Notes under the pieces: generated by a model | Told to the model about the DNA's origin: nothing | The model's input: the letters and a program-made list of their open reading frames with translations, nothing else | Database searches by the model: none | In this document: piece by piece, positions 11,084 through 23,530 of the stretch | Layout: every line of letters starts with the position of its first letter | How positions within the stretch are numbered: the stretch's first letter is position 1 | Source of the DNA: Hyparrhenia diplandra | Taxonomy: Eukaryota > Streptophyta > Magnoliopsida > Poales > Poaceae | Direction: 5' to 3' | Assembly (NCBI GenBank): GCA_015847255.1 | Contig: JADLZK010006520.1 | Span: forward strand, 310,001-374,000 | Length of the DNA: 64,000 bases | Made by a program: the position numbers and the translations under genes

Positions 11084-11356
11084 ATGAGATGGTATGCTGT
11101 GTTTGTTGGCCGGCATCCTGGGGTGTACAGGAATTGGGCAGACTATTGCCAGCAGGTGCACCGTTTCCCTGAGAACAGGTACCTAAGCTACAACTCGTAT
11201 GAAGAAGCTGTGGTTGCCTTCGAGGAGTTCCAGAGGGAGGCGCAGGCACAACACAATGGGGTGCAGCAACAGAACAGTGAAGCCCCTTTGATTACGGGAA
11301 AACGGGCGGTTAATACCCGCCTCCGCAAGCATGTAGACAAATTTAGATTTAGTTGA
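11084..11356 (+). CDS. Viroplasmin / RNase H1 N-terminal-like domain protein
   Basis: An intact 90-codon frame starts at ATG 11084, directly after the point (about 11073, ending in AG) where transposase homology stops. The sequence MRWYAVFVGRHPGVYRNWAD, then CQQVHRF and an acidic YEEAVVAFEEFQ helix, matches the small domain found at the N-terminus of RNase H1 and in caulimovirus viroplasmin, which binds RNA-DNA hybrids. The usual aromatic, Gly-x-Gly-like turn and trailing helix are all present. There is no RNase H catalytic domain downstream; the tail is Gln-rich and then basic. It may be an exon acquired by the Harbinger-like element or a separate insertion; the upstream AG suggests it could have been spliced on. 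Whether it is expressed is unknown. Confidence 0.6.
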   Translation: MRWYAVFVGRHPGVYRNWADYCQQVHRFPENRYLSYNSYEEAVVAFEEFQREAQAQHNGVQQQNSEAPLITGKRAVNTRLRKHVDKFRFS

Positions 11357-13114
11357 AATTTAAACGGGACAAACATAAAAGAACAGGTATTGCGAAGTTC
11401 ATACTTCCATAAAAATTATGTTAATTACATCTCCGTGGAGAACACCCGTGATTAAGAGTTCCAAAGATGAGTACATGAAAATAGATTACATCATATGGCT
11501 TCCTATTACAAACTACAAAAAAAGAAAACAATGTCTTCGCCTTGTAGTCGTAGATGGATGTATGCATATGTCTTGCACATGATGATGGTCATTTCCTTTC
11601 ATAATGACATTTCATTTGATAGGAGTCAACATATACTCCTCATATGATGGGTTGCTAGTTTGACTAGCCTTTTGGAAACCATGGTATGCACATATTTAAT
11701 TCATGCACACTTTAATGATTATTTGTTACGTATTTATTTAGACTTTGACATATGCCCTTTGTTTATTTATTCGGCCATGTACGCATTGAGCTACATGTAG
11801 TTCGACATATATGCATGCCGACAAAAAAGTGGACCGATGTATCTATATGGTAAATATTTATTTTGTGCATTTGATCATGTATGTATGCACGTGGTTTATT
11901 TGGCATTACAACAGGTCTCGATTATATGAAATCAAGTGTGTTCGGCTTATGACGCAAAATCCATTTGGGCTATACATGGCGAGGAATTTACTTTGCCGAG
12001 GCAGCACCTGACTTGACCAAGATGCATAAATTGATTTATTTTATCAAGGTTATCATGAATTTCCATACCATGATATTTAGCCACAGGTTAATTTGGGCAT
12101 CGAAATACCTTTTGTACAGTTGTTTGAACAGACGATACTGCGCATGCATGACAGGTGAGGCGCGTTAGCCTATTCTGCTATTTATGGCGTGCAAGCAAAT
12201 GCTAGCCATACAACATCTAGTTGCAAAGTGATTTATTCGACCATGAATTCATGATTTTGCAACATGCGACAGGCATGTGATCTTTCCTTTATTTAACCAA
12301 ACATATGACATAACAGTGATGATTAACTATCCTCTCAGCGTGATGCATATACATGTATACGCTATTTGTTAATTAATCTGACATGAACCAACACATGGAT
12401 TTATGCAGGGAATTATGAATGAATTTATTGTTTTTAAATATGGAGTTTGGTAAGTGCTTATAGCCTGCCACAGATGCACGGATGGCGTGCTAACTGATGG
12501 GCAGCACATACATGGGCAGTTGTTTGTTTCATTTATTCAGACCAAGTTTGATCCAAGCATCTAAATTGGTTTGCACATCGGCAAGGAAAACGCTAGCGAG
12601 TTTATGGCTCACCTCAACCAACATGACGTAATATGCAACATATTTTAATTGGTTTACCAGTTTAATCAACGGTCTAAAATTTGGTCATGTAACCTGATTA
12701 TTTAGCACTAAACATATACGCTTAGCCTAAGAACATGGCAGTTGGTTTTCTGCCGGAGCAGCCTTGCGGCCAGCATGTATTTATCCAAGTGTATGCGTGC
12801 TAGCTAGTCAAATAGCAACATGTATATGCATATGAACTGGAGTTGCTATATATGGGTGGCCCGGTATACGAGCATACATGTATATGCTGGCTAGCTAAAC
12901 TAGCATGAGCGATCATGATATGTGGAATCTGATATAAAGGAACATCATTTGATTTAGTTTATTTAATATAGTTTACTTGAGACAGCATCATGATATGTGG
13001 AATCTGATATAAAGGAACATCATTTGATTTAGTTTATTTAATATAGTTTACTTGAGACAGCATAATTTCTTCAAGACATGATGTATTTTCTAACCGACGC
13101 ATGAACTAGATATA
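11357..13114. other. AT-rich gene-free stretch
   Basis: No gene recognised. The sequence is dominated by CATG/TGCATG-rich, AT-rich DNA with only short frames. It contains a perfect 75-bp tandem duplication (separate entry) next to a Helitron terminus. Confidence 0.5.
12914..13063. repeat. Perfect 75-bp tandem duplication
   Basis: Units 12914-12988 and 12989-13063 are identical by eye, each beginning CATGATATGTGGAATCTGAT and ending TTGAGACAGCAT. The absence of differences points to a very recent event or an assembly duplication. Confidence 0.9.
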
Positions 13115-13142
13115 CTAGCCCATCAACCCGTGCTCGCACGGG
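13115..13142 (-). mobile_element. Helitron 3' terminus
   Basis: On the minus strand the order is a hairpin CCCGTGCGAGCACGGG (13127-13142; 7-bp stem, 2-base loop), an 8-base spacer and terminal CTAG (13115-13118), followed by T. This is the established Helitron 3' end structure. The element body should extend to higher coordinates, but I could not find its 5' TC end; AT-rich DNA up to about 17.6 kb is the candidate interior. Confidence 0.7.
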
Positions 13143-14704
13143 GTAGAATCATATTAGATATAAGAGATATAGGAATTAATTAAAGTTATTGTTTAATGTC
13201 TCTAGATCATAAATAATACTGATATTAAATTATACTTTTTTTTTTTTTCCTTTTCTAACTCAATAGGTACACCAGATACTTAATGGTGTCTATTCAAGTG
13301 TGGTAAATTTGTCAATTATTGATCGACATGTCTTTCATCTATATATTACAATATCATGAATGTTAGTTTTGATTTCAAATTATTCATCTTATTAATTGCT
13401 ACATAAGAATTTTAGGTCGCAGACTATACTCTTAAGTACAATGATAACCTAAATAGTGAATTCATTTAATTTTTATTTAGAGCTTAAAGGGAGATCTAAA
13501 ATGAATAGGTGTGCTAACCTGAAGAGGACATATATTATTGTTTAATTTAAGCCTTATAATGACTATGTTGCACTTAGCATTATGGAGAAACTCATTCACC
13601 ATGTAATACCTCTGCAGTCCCTCAATCTGGTGGGGATTGTTTTAATCCCCCATAGCTTGACCACCCAAAAAAAAAAAAAAAAAAAAAAGTGAGAGGAAGA
13701 TTTATTATCTAAAAAAAGTGCAGGAAGGTATAGCCACTTATAGTCGCCACGATATCCTATCCACTTGTCAAGATGTTCGAATTTTATTATCAAAGAGTTA
13801 TTTATGTAGAAATCGTTATAGTATTAATAAATGAATTTTTTATATGTAAAATATTCTAGTTAAAGTGCATAAATTATCTGAATTATATTTTTTTAAAAAT
13901 ATCTATGTAGTGGTTATTATTGATTCTAAATAATTTGTTAGTATATTAGTGTAGGAAATATTTTTTCCATGATTGCTGAAACGTAACATATATATTTATC
14001 CCTCATGTATGCATACTTTTTGATGTGCATGTACTTTTAATCAAATTTTGTTATATGACCATTTATAGGTGTGTATAATGTAGAACAAATTATATGCTTT
14101 ATGGCTATTTATATATTTTGGCAATACTACATTGTTAATTTAGATATAGATTTAATAATGCTAGAAGTGGTAATTCACATATAAATTTAACGGGATGCAT
14201 ATACTATGTATTTCTTGGCATACCTTTGTAGTCTAAATATTCATGGGTTACCTTACATTGATTTACACATTAATAGGTGGTTATTGATTTAGAAAATAGC
14301 ATGGATCCTATCTTTATTACTACAAAATTGGTAGTAGATGCTTCTAACTTTTTGTGAGAATTTCTAGATAGTTAACCTAGATGCTTCATTGGAGTCCTCT
14401 ATTTACATTTTGTAGGAATTGTTATTTAGTGGATAGCAAAGATTATGTTTTATGTGATTATTCCATACCTTTGTGTTCCACCATCAAGATATATTTGAAA
14501 TTCAACTTTTACTCTATGTATTGCAATTCCTTTTATCCACATGTTACTTTTTTAATTTCAATTCTATTGACTATTTATAGTTTATTAACAATTTTCATCT
14601 TTTATTTCATTGAAAAGGGTTCTAGCAGTTATTATTTCATAAATAGTAGTTTCACCTTGCAAAACATGACACTAATACATAATTTTATTTGTAGTAACAT
14701 TATC

Positions 14705-15062
14705 TTATAAAATACCGAGTGCTTAAAACTACATTACCAAAATTGATGAGACATTATATTTTTAGCCAAAATTTATAAAGCTACTAAGAATAAATATATA
14801 TGTAATTTATTATATGTGAGTGATTATTAATATAACTTAAAGTTAATTATCAGTAGCTTTGCTAACTTTTCTACACACCTTTTTTATAAAATACCGAGTG
14901 CTTAAAACTACATTACCAAAATTGATGAGACATTATATTTTTAGCCAAAATTTATAAAGCTACTAAGAATAAATATATATGTAATTTATTATATGTGAGT
15001 GATTATTAATATAACTTAAAGTTAATTATCAGTAGCTTTGTTAACTTTTCTACACACCTTTT
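14705..15062. repeat. 179-bp tandem duplication
   Basis: Units 14705-14883 and 14884-15062 both begin TTATAAAATACCGAGTGC and differ at very few positions (for example GCTTTGCTAAC versus GCTTTGTTAAC), implying a recent tandem duplication. Confidence 0.9.
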
Positions 15063-15207
15063 TTATGAACATTTCTTACACACACGAAAAATTATTAAAA
15101 TAAATATTTATCATGATGTGTATATGCTTAGATGGTCGACATTGTGGAATATATAATCATGCTTACTATTAATTTTACAATTGTGTCAATTTCTAAAATT
15201 TATTAGT

Positions 15208-15412
15208 TTCTAATGCATCTGGTGAGAATTTAACATGGTGTGTCGTTAACTTTTGGTTAATGTAAATATTTTATATGGTTATACTATTTTTGTAAGTTTT
15301 ACTTGTTATTTTCTAATGCATTTGGTGAGAATTTAACATGGAGGGTAAGTTAACGTTTGGTGAATATAAATATTTTATATGGTTATACACTATTTATGAA
15401 AGTTTTACTTGA
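15208..15412. repeat. Diverged tandem duplication, about 105 bp
   Basis: TTTCTAATGCAT followed by TGGTGAGAATTTAACATGG occurs twice, each time ending in AAATATTTTATATGGTTATA and a TTTTACTTG segment. The copies differ by several substitutions and small indels, so this is older than the neighbouring 179-bp duplication. Confidence 0.7.
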
Positions 15413-15821
15413 TTTACTTATGGGATTGTACATGAATATCATTAATTAATAACATATCCATAATGCAATTTAAATACGATGTCCTCGCTAGTTGCAAAGT
15501 ATTACAAAACTTTTAAAAATAATAAATTCTACTCCTACGTGCTAACAAAATATAGCAATATATCATGATTAGCATTCTTTTCTCTTCCTTCTAATGCACC
15601 TTTTTTTTAGATATATAGGTCATCTTGTATTATTATATATTCCATCGATCCTTTAATTCCTATTAATTAACATGGTATGATTTATGTATAAACATAGGAT
15701 GAATTTGATCTTTACTTTAATTTGCTATATGTGTATGACCAAAAATGCATGGTAGAGATTGACATAGATTCATGGTAATATGAGCTTAACAAAGTGGCAT
15801 ACCTGTAGCTTAGCAAAGTGA

Positions 15822-16180
15822 CATGCTAACAATGTAGACAAAGATCTTCCAATTCACCAGCGCTTTCACCAAGAGCAGCATGCCTATAGCTCCGACCATG
15901 CTTTTTGACTAAGGACGCTTGCTACAGTTGTGGGGATGTCTAGCAGCAGTTTGTCCAGAACATTATAATCTGGCTTGCCATGTCATCTATCTGGGTACAT
16001 GCTAACAATGTAGACAAAGATATTCCGATTCACCAAAGCTCGCGCTTGCACCAAGAGCAGCATGCCTGTAGCTCCGACCATGCTTTTAACTAAGGACGCC
16101 TGGTGTAGTTGTGGGGATGTCTAGCAGCGGTTTGTCCAGAACATTATAATCCAGCTTGCCATGTCATCTATCTCGGTACC
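15822..16180. repeat. Tandem duplication, about 178 bp
   Basis: Two adjacent units begin TGCTAACAATGTAGACAAAG and end CTTGCCATGTCATCTATCT, sharing AAGAGCAGCATGCCT and GGGGATGTCTAGCAGC between. They differ by a dozen or so substitutions and a short indel. Confidence 0.85.
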
Positions 16181-17759
16181 GATTTATATATGAAGCCTGT
16201 ATGACATGGTATGTCATCGATTAGGAAAACAAAAAGTGGAAATAGACACTTCTTACGTTAATGATTACACAAATCCAGCTATGATGTCATGGTATGACAT
16301 ATTCACATTGCAAGCATATATGGAGATTCTGAACTGAGGTATGGTGCATGTAAATATTAATTTACAAATTTACATGAAAAAGAATGTTAACCTTGAGTTC
16401 CATCATAATAGACCAACAACATACAAATGCAGCACCAATGGATGTACAGGAATCGATATCGATGTTTTACCAGTAGACTATACCTATAGCTTAAATGATG
16501 ACACAATGACTATTAATCAAAGCACATAAATTGTATTATCGATCTTTGACAGTTATGACCATACATGAGATGTGAATTTCATAGACTTGTACTCTTCCCA
16601 GGTGAATCTACCCTTCTTTTCTCAACACTTTCATGGTCTTCCAGGAAACAAAACATAATAAGATATCTTAAATCTGGTGCCTGCAAAAAGGAGGAAAGAA
16701 TGCCTTTAGTGCCGAAGAGAAAGATATAATATAATTAGAAAAATCCCGAAGGGAAGCAAATCTACTCTGAAAGAAATCAATGGGACGACAATAATTTCAA
16801 TTTGTAGTTGGAGTTTGGACCAAAAAAATTTGCTTACCGTTAGTTCCTGCAAGGGTTATCTGTCAGCAACTTGACAATCACGATCAGTCCAATCGATGTG
16901 GTCTCATGATGCCATGGCTAGCAGATAAAAAACAACAAATCAAGTATGATGTTCTTGATCAGATCAGAGCCTGACTTTGTCTAGTTCATGGATCACAGAT
17001 CGAAGAAATCTACTACCCGTGCTCTTTCATCCCTTCAAACAACTTGAATATATTCAATGATCAAAAGTCTAGGTAGATTGTCATCTAACTAACAACATAA
17101 AAGATAATAGATGATTATTAGTTTACCTGCAAGCATCTGTAGAAGCTTCCAGGCTGGTAACGCAGAGCGGGAACGATAGCAGGCCCCTCATGCATGCGGC
17201 GAAGAACTTCCACGGGCTGCCCAGGCAAGATCGATGTGAGTGAGGGTTGGAAGGTCGATCCCTCATTGATTCAAGTCGTGCGTGACTATGGCTGGCGGCT
17301 GCCAAGCTAGGTTGGTTTGGCTACGTACGTGAGATAGGATGCGATGGCCGGATTAAATTATGTTTTCCTTTTTAATTAGATCTGGCTAATAATACGATGC
17401 ATGACTTTCATAATGGCAGGTGGGTAATTCTTTTGGAAAAACTAAATAGATCCAATGGCTGTTACAATTGGTGGCAATCAAATCGATGGCTAGATCTTTC
17501 TAATTATTGTGAGAATTTCTTTGATTTATCTATTTTTCTAGCGTGTCTGGTGAGAATCAACGTGGTGCCTTCGTTGGAGCCTCCAATTAATAATAGTAAG
17601 ATGCAATGCATGGCCAGTTAATTTAGCATACAGACGTACATAATTCAATTTCATTTGATGAAGGTTATGGCATGGCACTCTAACTAACCGACGCATGGAA
17701 AATTTTAGATGCACGCATGTATAACTATTTTCAGTTTAGCATGCAAGTTATTTATTTTT

Positions 17760-18595
17760 TTTTATCATGCACAATATGATAACCAGGCCGGCATCACCGT
17801 GGCCAAGAACATATGCAAATTTCTTGAGTGTGGAGCCAAGATCGCGCCCACACGATTTTACCATGAACCGGGTGGAGCCAAAGTGCGTCCACCAATTTTA
17901 CCAAGGCACTCATATGTTGGCCTTTTACACCTTTACCGGGGCTCGTAGCCCATGCGCACAGCGCAATCATGATCATAACCGATCTTTTACCGGGGCACGT
18001 AGCCCATGCGCATAGCGCAACCATCACCGGCATTTTTACCTTTCACCAGGACATGGCGTCCTTGTGTGTAGCACTACCCTCACTGGCCCTATATACCAGG
18101 ATGGAGGGAGGCACGATGCCGCTGCCGAGGTTGCTGATGAAGTTGCTGCCGGCCGGAAAGGGATTGGGAAGCAGGAGAGGAGGCAGATCAGAGAAGCGCC
18201 ATGCGGCTTCTCACCTTCTTCCGGACCCTGGAGACGGCGTTGCCTTCTCGCGATGCACTTCTGGTGGCCTTCAGCACGGCAGATCGGCAGCCGGACGGCG
18301 ATGGATTTGCGGTGGGCAGTTGGCAGCCTGACGGCACACTCTCTTTCAGCAAGCAGCGCGGCAGCCTGGCGGTGTGTATAGAATATGGAGCGGGGGTTTT
18401 GAGCGCTGGCAGCCATCTGCTATTTATAGACGGAGCAGCATGCGGTTGCCGAGACTAATGGCGCTCTTTTCATTTGATTTTCCCTCGCTTATTCACCACT
18501 TAAGCGGCAATTTGAACCTATTTGAATCAGAGCCTTGGTGCAAAGCGGCGGGAGCAGTTGCCAAGGCCAAAGGCGGGAGTAGTTACCAACACTAC
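17760..18595. other. GC-rich block with a short internal repeat
   Basis: Two adjacent units of about 50 bp (near 17931-18031) share TTTACCGGGGC and CGTAGCCCATGCGCA. A TATA-like CTATATACC lies at about 18089. A minus frame of 126 codons (18036-18416) and plus frames exist but show no domain. It could be an LTR or promoter fragment; I cannot identify it. Confidence 0.3.
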
Positions 18596-18869
18596 CAGGG
18601 CCGTACCTCGAATTTTGGAGGCCTTGAACAAAATTCATAATGAGGCCCTAAATTTTAAAAAATCAAAGCATGCTTTCACTTAATTATAAAGCTTTAAATT
18701 TATATGGGTTTCACACTACTAGGTATAAATCAAATCTTAATGCTAAAAGAGTAAAAACTAGTATGCAAACAATTAGCACCATAGCAGCTAGTATAGCAGA
18801 CTGGTGGTAGCTGTAATTTTGGAGGCCCTGAACGGTCGCACATTTCGCACACCCTAATCGCCGGCCCTG
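18596..18869. mobile_element. hAT-like non-autonomous element, 274 bp
   Basis: Ends CAGGGCCG and CGGCCCTG are inverted repeats, with further inverted GGAGGCC-type similarity inside. ACACTAC flanks both sides (18589-18595 and 18870-18876), seven bases of the 8-bp target duplication expected for hAT elements. The interior is AT-rich and non-coding. Confidence 0.8.
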
Positions 18870-18876
18870 ACACTAC

Positions 18877-19317
18877 TTGACTCTCTTCAACCTGATTTGT
18901 GTTTGCTAATGACGCCGGCCGGCGCGCTTAAGTTTGAATGTATTAGCGCGTACAGGAGTTTCCTTGCCCAGCCCGCAAGCCAATATATTTTATTATGGTG
19001 ATTAATTTATTTATGAAATAAGAAACGATTTATATATTCCCTAACTAGACACACTTGTAAGTCACGCATATGCTCGTAAGGTGTACGTGCGGTTGTAGCT
19101 AACAGGTGTGCACATGCATAGGTATATTTGTTTCCACTTTGTTTTATTATTATTCCCTTCTTGTCTTTTCTATTGTTTTAATCATCACGTATACGTATGT
19201 ATGCATGTATATGTGTATGCATACCACATACATATATGCTTGACTCTATGTATATAGAGGCATTCATGCATATAATACGTGCGTGTCACAAGTTATATTA
19301 ACTCGTTATTTGATTAG
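18877..19317. other. Unassigned flank of the gypsy element
   Basis: AT-rich, with alternating purine-pyrimidine (TATGTATG-like) runs at 19190-19260. No gene or element recognised. Confidence 0.4.
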
Positions 19318-20272
19318 TATTGACGATAAAATCGGTAACACACCAAAACAAGAGCTAGATCGCTCTACGTAGGCAAGCCGAAAATCGGGAATCGGCAAAG
19401 CCTAGGGATGTCACACCGGACCGTGTGCCTCCAACGATGAGCGCGATACGCAAGACACGCGTCGCCGGAGGAGCCTCGTCGGGGAGCGCGGACGCAAGAC
19501 ACGCCCGGCGAAGTCTCTTGAAACCCGAAACCCCACACGCCGGGACGGACCCCCTGAGGGGGTGTAGCAGCTATGGGCTGCCCTAGCCGGCCCCGACCGC
19601 CTAGGGCGTGGTTGTCGCCGATCTTCCGTTCATGGCATCGGGCGCGATGAAGGAGAGGAGAATGACCTACAAGCAAGACGGTAGTAGATGTGTTTGTTGA
19701 TTGGATGTAGATGGGATCAAATCGCCATGAACCTCTTATTATATAGAGGAGGGTGGTCTTATCCTTTTAGGAAAACGCCCAAAACGCGTTCCCAAACATC
19801 AGGACTCTCCAAAACCAACCCGAAATAAAAAATCGTTTGAATTAGGAAAATCTCGGCGTAGATCGCGAACTGCGCGGACGCCCGGGGAATAGCAGCCGCC
19901 GGACGGGTCCGAGAGCCATGCAATTGGGCCGTATTTTTGAACGGCGCCGGCAAGACGCCGGATGCTTTCAGCAAGATGCATCGCGCCGGACGCCGCCAGC
20001 GCCACGCCGGACGCGTCCGAGAGCCATGCATCCGGGCCGCAGATGCTAACGGTGCGGACGCGGCTCCATGCAATGCCAAAGATCCGTATTTGGTGTTATT
20101 TGTGGTTGCATGCCTCTTTTGCTGATTTCTTTGACTTTCGTGCCTTGCATTCCTTCTTGGCTATGTTTAGGACATCTTTGACACGTGTTCTTCATATAAA
20201 ATAACACCATCCATGCATCCATTCATTCTCTTAATACGTTGTTCATGCATAGGACTATTTTGGGTGTCAACA
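19318..20272 (-). mobile_element. 3' LTR of a gypsy retrotransposon
   Basis: On the minus strand the LTR starts TGTTGACACCC at 20272, immediately after a polypurine tract, and I place its end at about 19318 where the sequence reads ...ATCGTCAATA, a mutated inverted match of the start. A TATA motif (TATATAAT, plus positions 19738-19745) marks the probable promoter, with a GC-rich U3 before it. The 5 end and length (about 955 bp) suit a grass gypsy LTR. The left boundary is the less certain one; the second LTR would lie beyond the right edge of the window. Confidence 0.65.
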
Positions 20273-20276
20273 TATG

Positions 20277-20287
20277 CCCCCCTTTTC
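20277..20287 (-). promoter_or_regulatory. Polypurine tract
   Basis: The minus strand reads GAAAAGGGGGG, then CATA, then the LTR start TG. This is the expected position and composition of the plus-strand DNA synthesis primer of an LTR retrotransposon. Confidence 0.75.
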
Positions 20288-20539
20288 GGGGAGAGAGGTG
20301 CACGAACCCGAAAACAAGACAAAGAAAACCAAACAACGCGAATGCCCATCATATCGGTTGTGTCGGTAACTAAGGGCTTATACTATGTATCGGCCATTTT
20401 TGTTCTAAGGGCGATGCATGCATCGGCCATTGTTTGGAGAGCACTAGGCCTCTTACCAAACACTAGGAAAATATTTTTTCAAATACCTCCCGTTAATCGC
20501 CTTTTGCTTGGCGTTCTTCATTCATAGGCTCAAGCATAT

Positions 20540-21690
20540 AGGAGTTCCCGAATATCACTTTAACCATCTTGAAAGAACCTTTCCAATTGGGTGACCGCTT
20601 GCCAAATTAATTGTTCTTTGCCCCTATCGGTAATATAGTTTGCCACACTAAGTCACCGATTTGGAACGACTTGCTCTTCTAACAAGACTTCATGCCACCT
20701 TCTTGGATGTTCATCTATCTTTTAATAAGCTTGATCAAAGTCTTGTTAGGGGATTCCGCTTGACCATTGGCTTGAGCATAATATGGAGATGAATTGAGCA
20801 TCTTAATTTTGTAAGATTCGGCAAAATCATTTACCTCCTTTGCCATAAATGACGTTCCTTGATCCGTAGTTAATATTTGAGGAATGCCGAATCTATGAAT
20901 AATATGCTCAGTGATGAACTCAATTACCTCCTTGTGTGTCATGTTCTTCAATAGAACCGCTTCCGACCATTTAGTGGAATAGTCAGTAGCAACCAAGGCG
21001 AACTTACGCCCTTCGAAGATGGAGGATGAATCTTGTCCAATAAAGTTTAATCTCCATCCACGGAAAGGCCACGGTTTGATTATAGGATGAAGCATAGCAG
21101 CCGGCACTAGCTGAATATTCCCAAACCGTTGACACTCTTCACAACCTTTGTAGTAGTGAAAGCAATCGGCCATCATAGTAGGCCAATAAAAACCAGCCCT
21201 TCTTAGTAGCCATTTCATCTTCGGAGCCGATTGATGCGTACCACAAATGCCCTCATGCACTTCTACCATTGCCACTCTTGCTTGATCTGTCCCTAGACAC
21301 TTTAGCAACAAGTCTTCAGCGGTCCTTCTATATAACTCACCATTGCATAATGTATACTTGAAAGCAAGCCGCCAAACATCCTAATCAACCTTAGTGCTAG
21401 GATCCTGCAAAAATGACAAGAGAGGAGCTCTCCAATCTTCTAAATCGGTGCTATCATTGTCTAAAAGAGAAATAGACCGATTTAAAAGAATTCTACTTTG
21501 TTGTCCCAAATTACTAATGACATCGGTTTGTCCAATTAACTTTGGTTGAACCGAATTTTCACTAGAATCGAAACAAGCAAACTTCATGCATTGGCAAATG
21601 TTGTAAATGAAAATATCTTTTACCTCAAAGCCGGATGCATATTGAGCAAGCAAGTTTGCTCTTTGCACACATTTTATATGCAAATATCTA
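20540..21690 (-). pseudogene. Gypsy polyprotein: RNase H linker and integrase, decayed
   Basis: The uninterrupted part is 20715-21311. It begins in the linker before integrase, then shows the zinc-binding HHCC region (HEGICGTHQ ... CEECQRFG) and the integrase core. The first catalytic Asp is replaced by Asn (WRLNFIGQ instead of the usual LDFIG), while the second (LTTDQGTSF) and the Glu (NGQAESPNK) are present. The preceding frame (21381-21683) is upstream linker, separated by a stop. Towards 20540 the integrase C-terminal region continues with stops. Integrase inserts retrotransposon cDNA into chromosomes; this copy cannot be active. No reverse transcriptase is found upstream. Confidence 0.85.
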
Positions 21691-21699
21691 AAAGCATGA

Positions 21700-23508
21700 T
21701 TAACACCATTAATCGGCCAAACTTGACAAAGTAAGGCACGCGATTGAAAAAGCGATATATAATCGGCTCAAATATGATTGAACATTAGCTACGATTTAAA
21801 CATGCATAAATTCAATCGGTTGAACTTGATAAACAAATAAAAACCATGATTAAATATACACGTAATTAGCTAAGTTTGCCAATCATATATATACCTTCTT
21901 CTTGCCCCCGGGCCTTAAGTTACCGAAGTAAAATTCTCTAGGGGTCTTCTTCAAATAGCACGATGGTTGTAAATATTCATCGGCTATATTGCATGCTTCG
22001 GGCGATAACAAAATATCGGCCATACGAATTCACATACACAGTATGCATGGCGAAATAAAATATTTTGGCTCTTGATCATTGATAAGCGTGATAATTTGGC
22101 ATCCCTCCATAATATAAAGATCCACTCCAAGAATCAACATAAGAATATGAGGGATAACCATTCATACCATGAGGTGAATTCCACATAAGCACAAGCGAGA
22201 GAAAATGGATGATGCCATGACAAATGATTTTGATGATTTGGTGCAAACCTCCAATTTGGCAATCGTGTCTTGAATCTTTTTCTTCTATCTTTTGTCTTAT
22301 TTGCACCGCTTGCTTGATCAACATCCTTTTGATTTTTAATGCTCACTTTAGGGACCCATGCTAAGCCCCTTTCTCTTAGCTTCTCTCTTTTTCTGGCTGC
22401 AATTCTTTTTCCTGCCACTTTGGTAAACCGATTGAGCATGTCGGTTTTGTCTTCATTGTGGATAGTGACAATTCTTTCTTGTTCTTAGATACTTTTATCT
22501 TCTTTTGTTCAGATTTAGTACCGCAATATAAATGGCTGAATTTTTAACTTGTTTACCATCAATTGCCGGATTTTTCAACAATGTAATCGGCTTTTCAATG
22601 GTGTCATTCAGATCTGAATTTTTCTTTTTTCCGTCCATCATACTTCACGCGGTAAACTTGCTTTACCACCTTCCCTTTTGGCGACTCACGGACCGATTTT
22701 GATCAAATCGGTCTTTTTGTAAGATGATGATTCTTTCAAGCGTTTGAACTGCATACTCCACATGTTGTGGCTCGAAATATGACGGAACATAAACCTTCCT
22801 TTGCCAATGTTGATTTGGAGGTTTATGTTTTGGAGGTAACTTTGATGCTTGGGTTTTCTTTAATCGATTCGCTTCCCTATCTTTGTATATTTAGCTAGAA
22901 GCTCTTGAGCTAAGCTTCGGTCTTCTATTGCCTTTTTCTTTGTCATGCTCCTTGCCTCCGCTAGCTTTATGAGCATCTTCCTTTCCTTCATCTTGATGGG
23001 CCGGGCTCCAAAGAAGGACCTCCGGCCGATTCCCCTTGCTCAATGGAATTAATCGGCTTTTGGCGAAGATGGAAAGATTTTATTTGCCCCCGGTGTTCCC
23101 TAACATCGAGCAATATTGCTATCCTTTGAACAATTTTAGCATGTGGTTTGTAATAATTGGTGCGATTCTATCTCTTGATAGATGAAGCCGGATATTTTAT
23201 CCATTATCTAAAAACATATTGCTATCCTTTGAAACATCTTCAATTTTAATTTCGTGGACAACAATTCTGTCTTCACTTGAGGGTCTTCCATCTCTCTCTT
23301 GAGCGTTAGAGCCTTGATCTTCAAGTGAATCGGCTAGTAGTGCAAAGCCGATTCAAAAAACATTTGCCATCGGGCCGATTGAATCTAATCGGTCCACTTG
23401 TTGAGCCTCAAAAAACCTCAATCGGTCATTATCAATGTCCGATTGGATCTCATGATGAAATACATTGCAACTATGAGTATTATGATCAAATGAATTACAC
23501 AACTTGCA
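21700..23508 (-). pseudogene. Gypsy gag C-terminus and linker, decayed
   Basis: Immediately left of the CACTA insertion the minus strand encodes a zinc-knuckle pattern CX2CX4HX4C (23467-23508: Cys-Lys-Leu-Cys, then His, then Cys), the nucleic-acid-binding motif of gag. Downstream, fragments such as RFAPNHQNH (near 22240) and the basic stretch KRIAARKREKLRERG (near 22390) resemble the region between gag and pol in grass gypsy elements. Multiple stops and shifts break it. Protease and reverse transcriptase, expected before 21.7 kb, are missing, so a large deletion or a non-autonomous ancestor is likely. Confidence 0.6.
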
Positions 23509-23511
23509 ATA

Positions 23512-23529
23512 CACTATGTAAAAAAAAGG
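23512..23529. repeat. Left terminal inverted repeat of the CACTA element
   Basis: CACTATGTAAAAAAAGGC matches the right end (61374-61389 in reverse complement) except for the length of the A run. A hairpin GCCCTC...GAGGGC follows directly inside (about 23529-23550). Confidence 0.85.
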
Positions 23530-23530
23530 C

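Larger units (their letters stand above)
13143..17759. other. Long AT-rich region, candidate Helitron interior
   Basis: No protein domain recognised on either strand. It contains a 22-base A run (13667-13688) and several local tandem duplications listed separately. A motif of the form GTGAGAATTT...GGAG recurs in diverged form near 14355, 15225, 15325 and 17505-17580, suggesting local amplification of one ancestral sequence. Confidence 0.4.
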
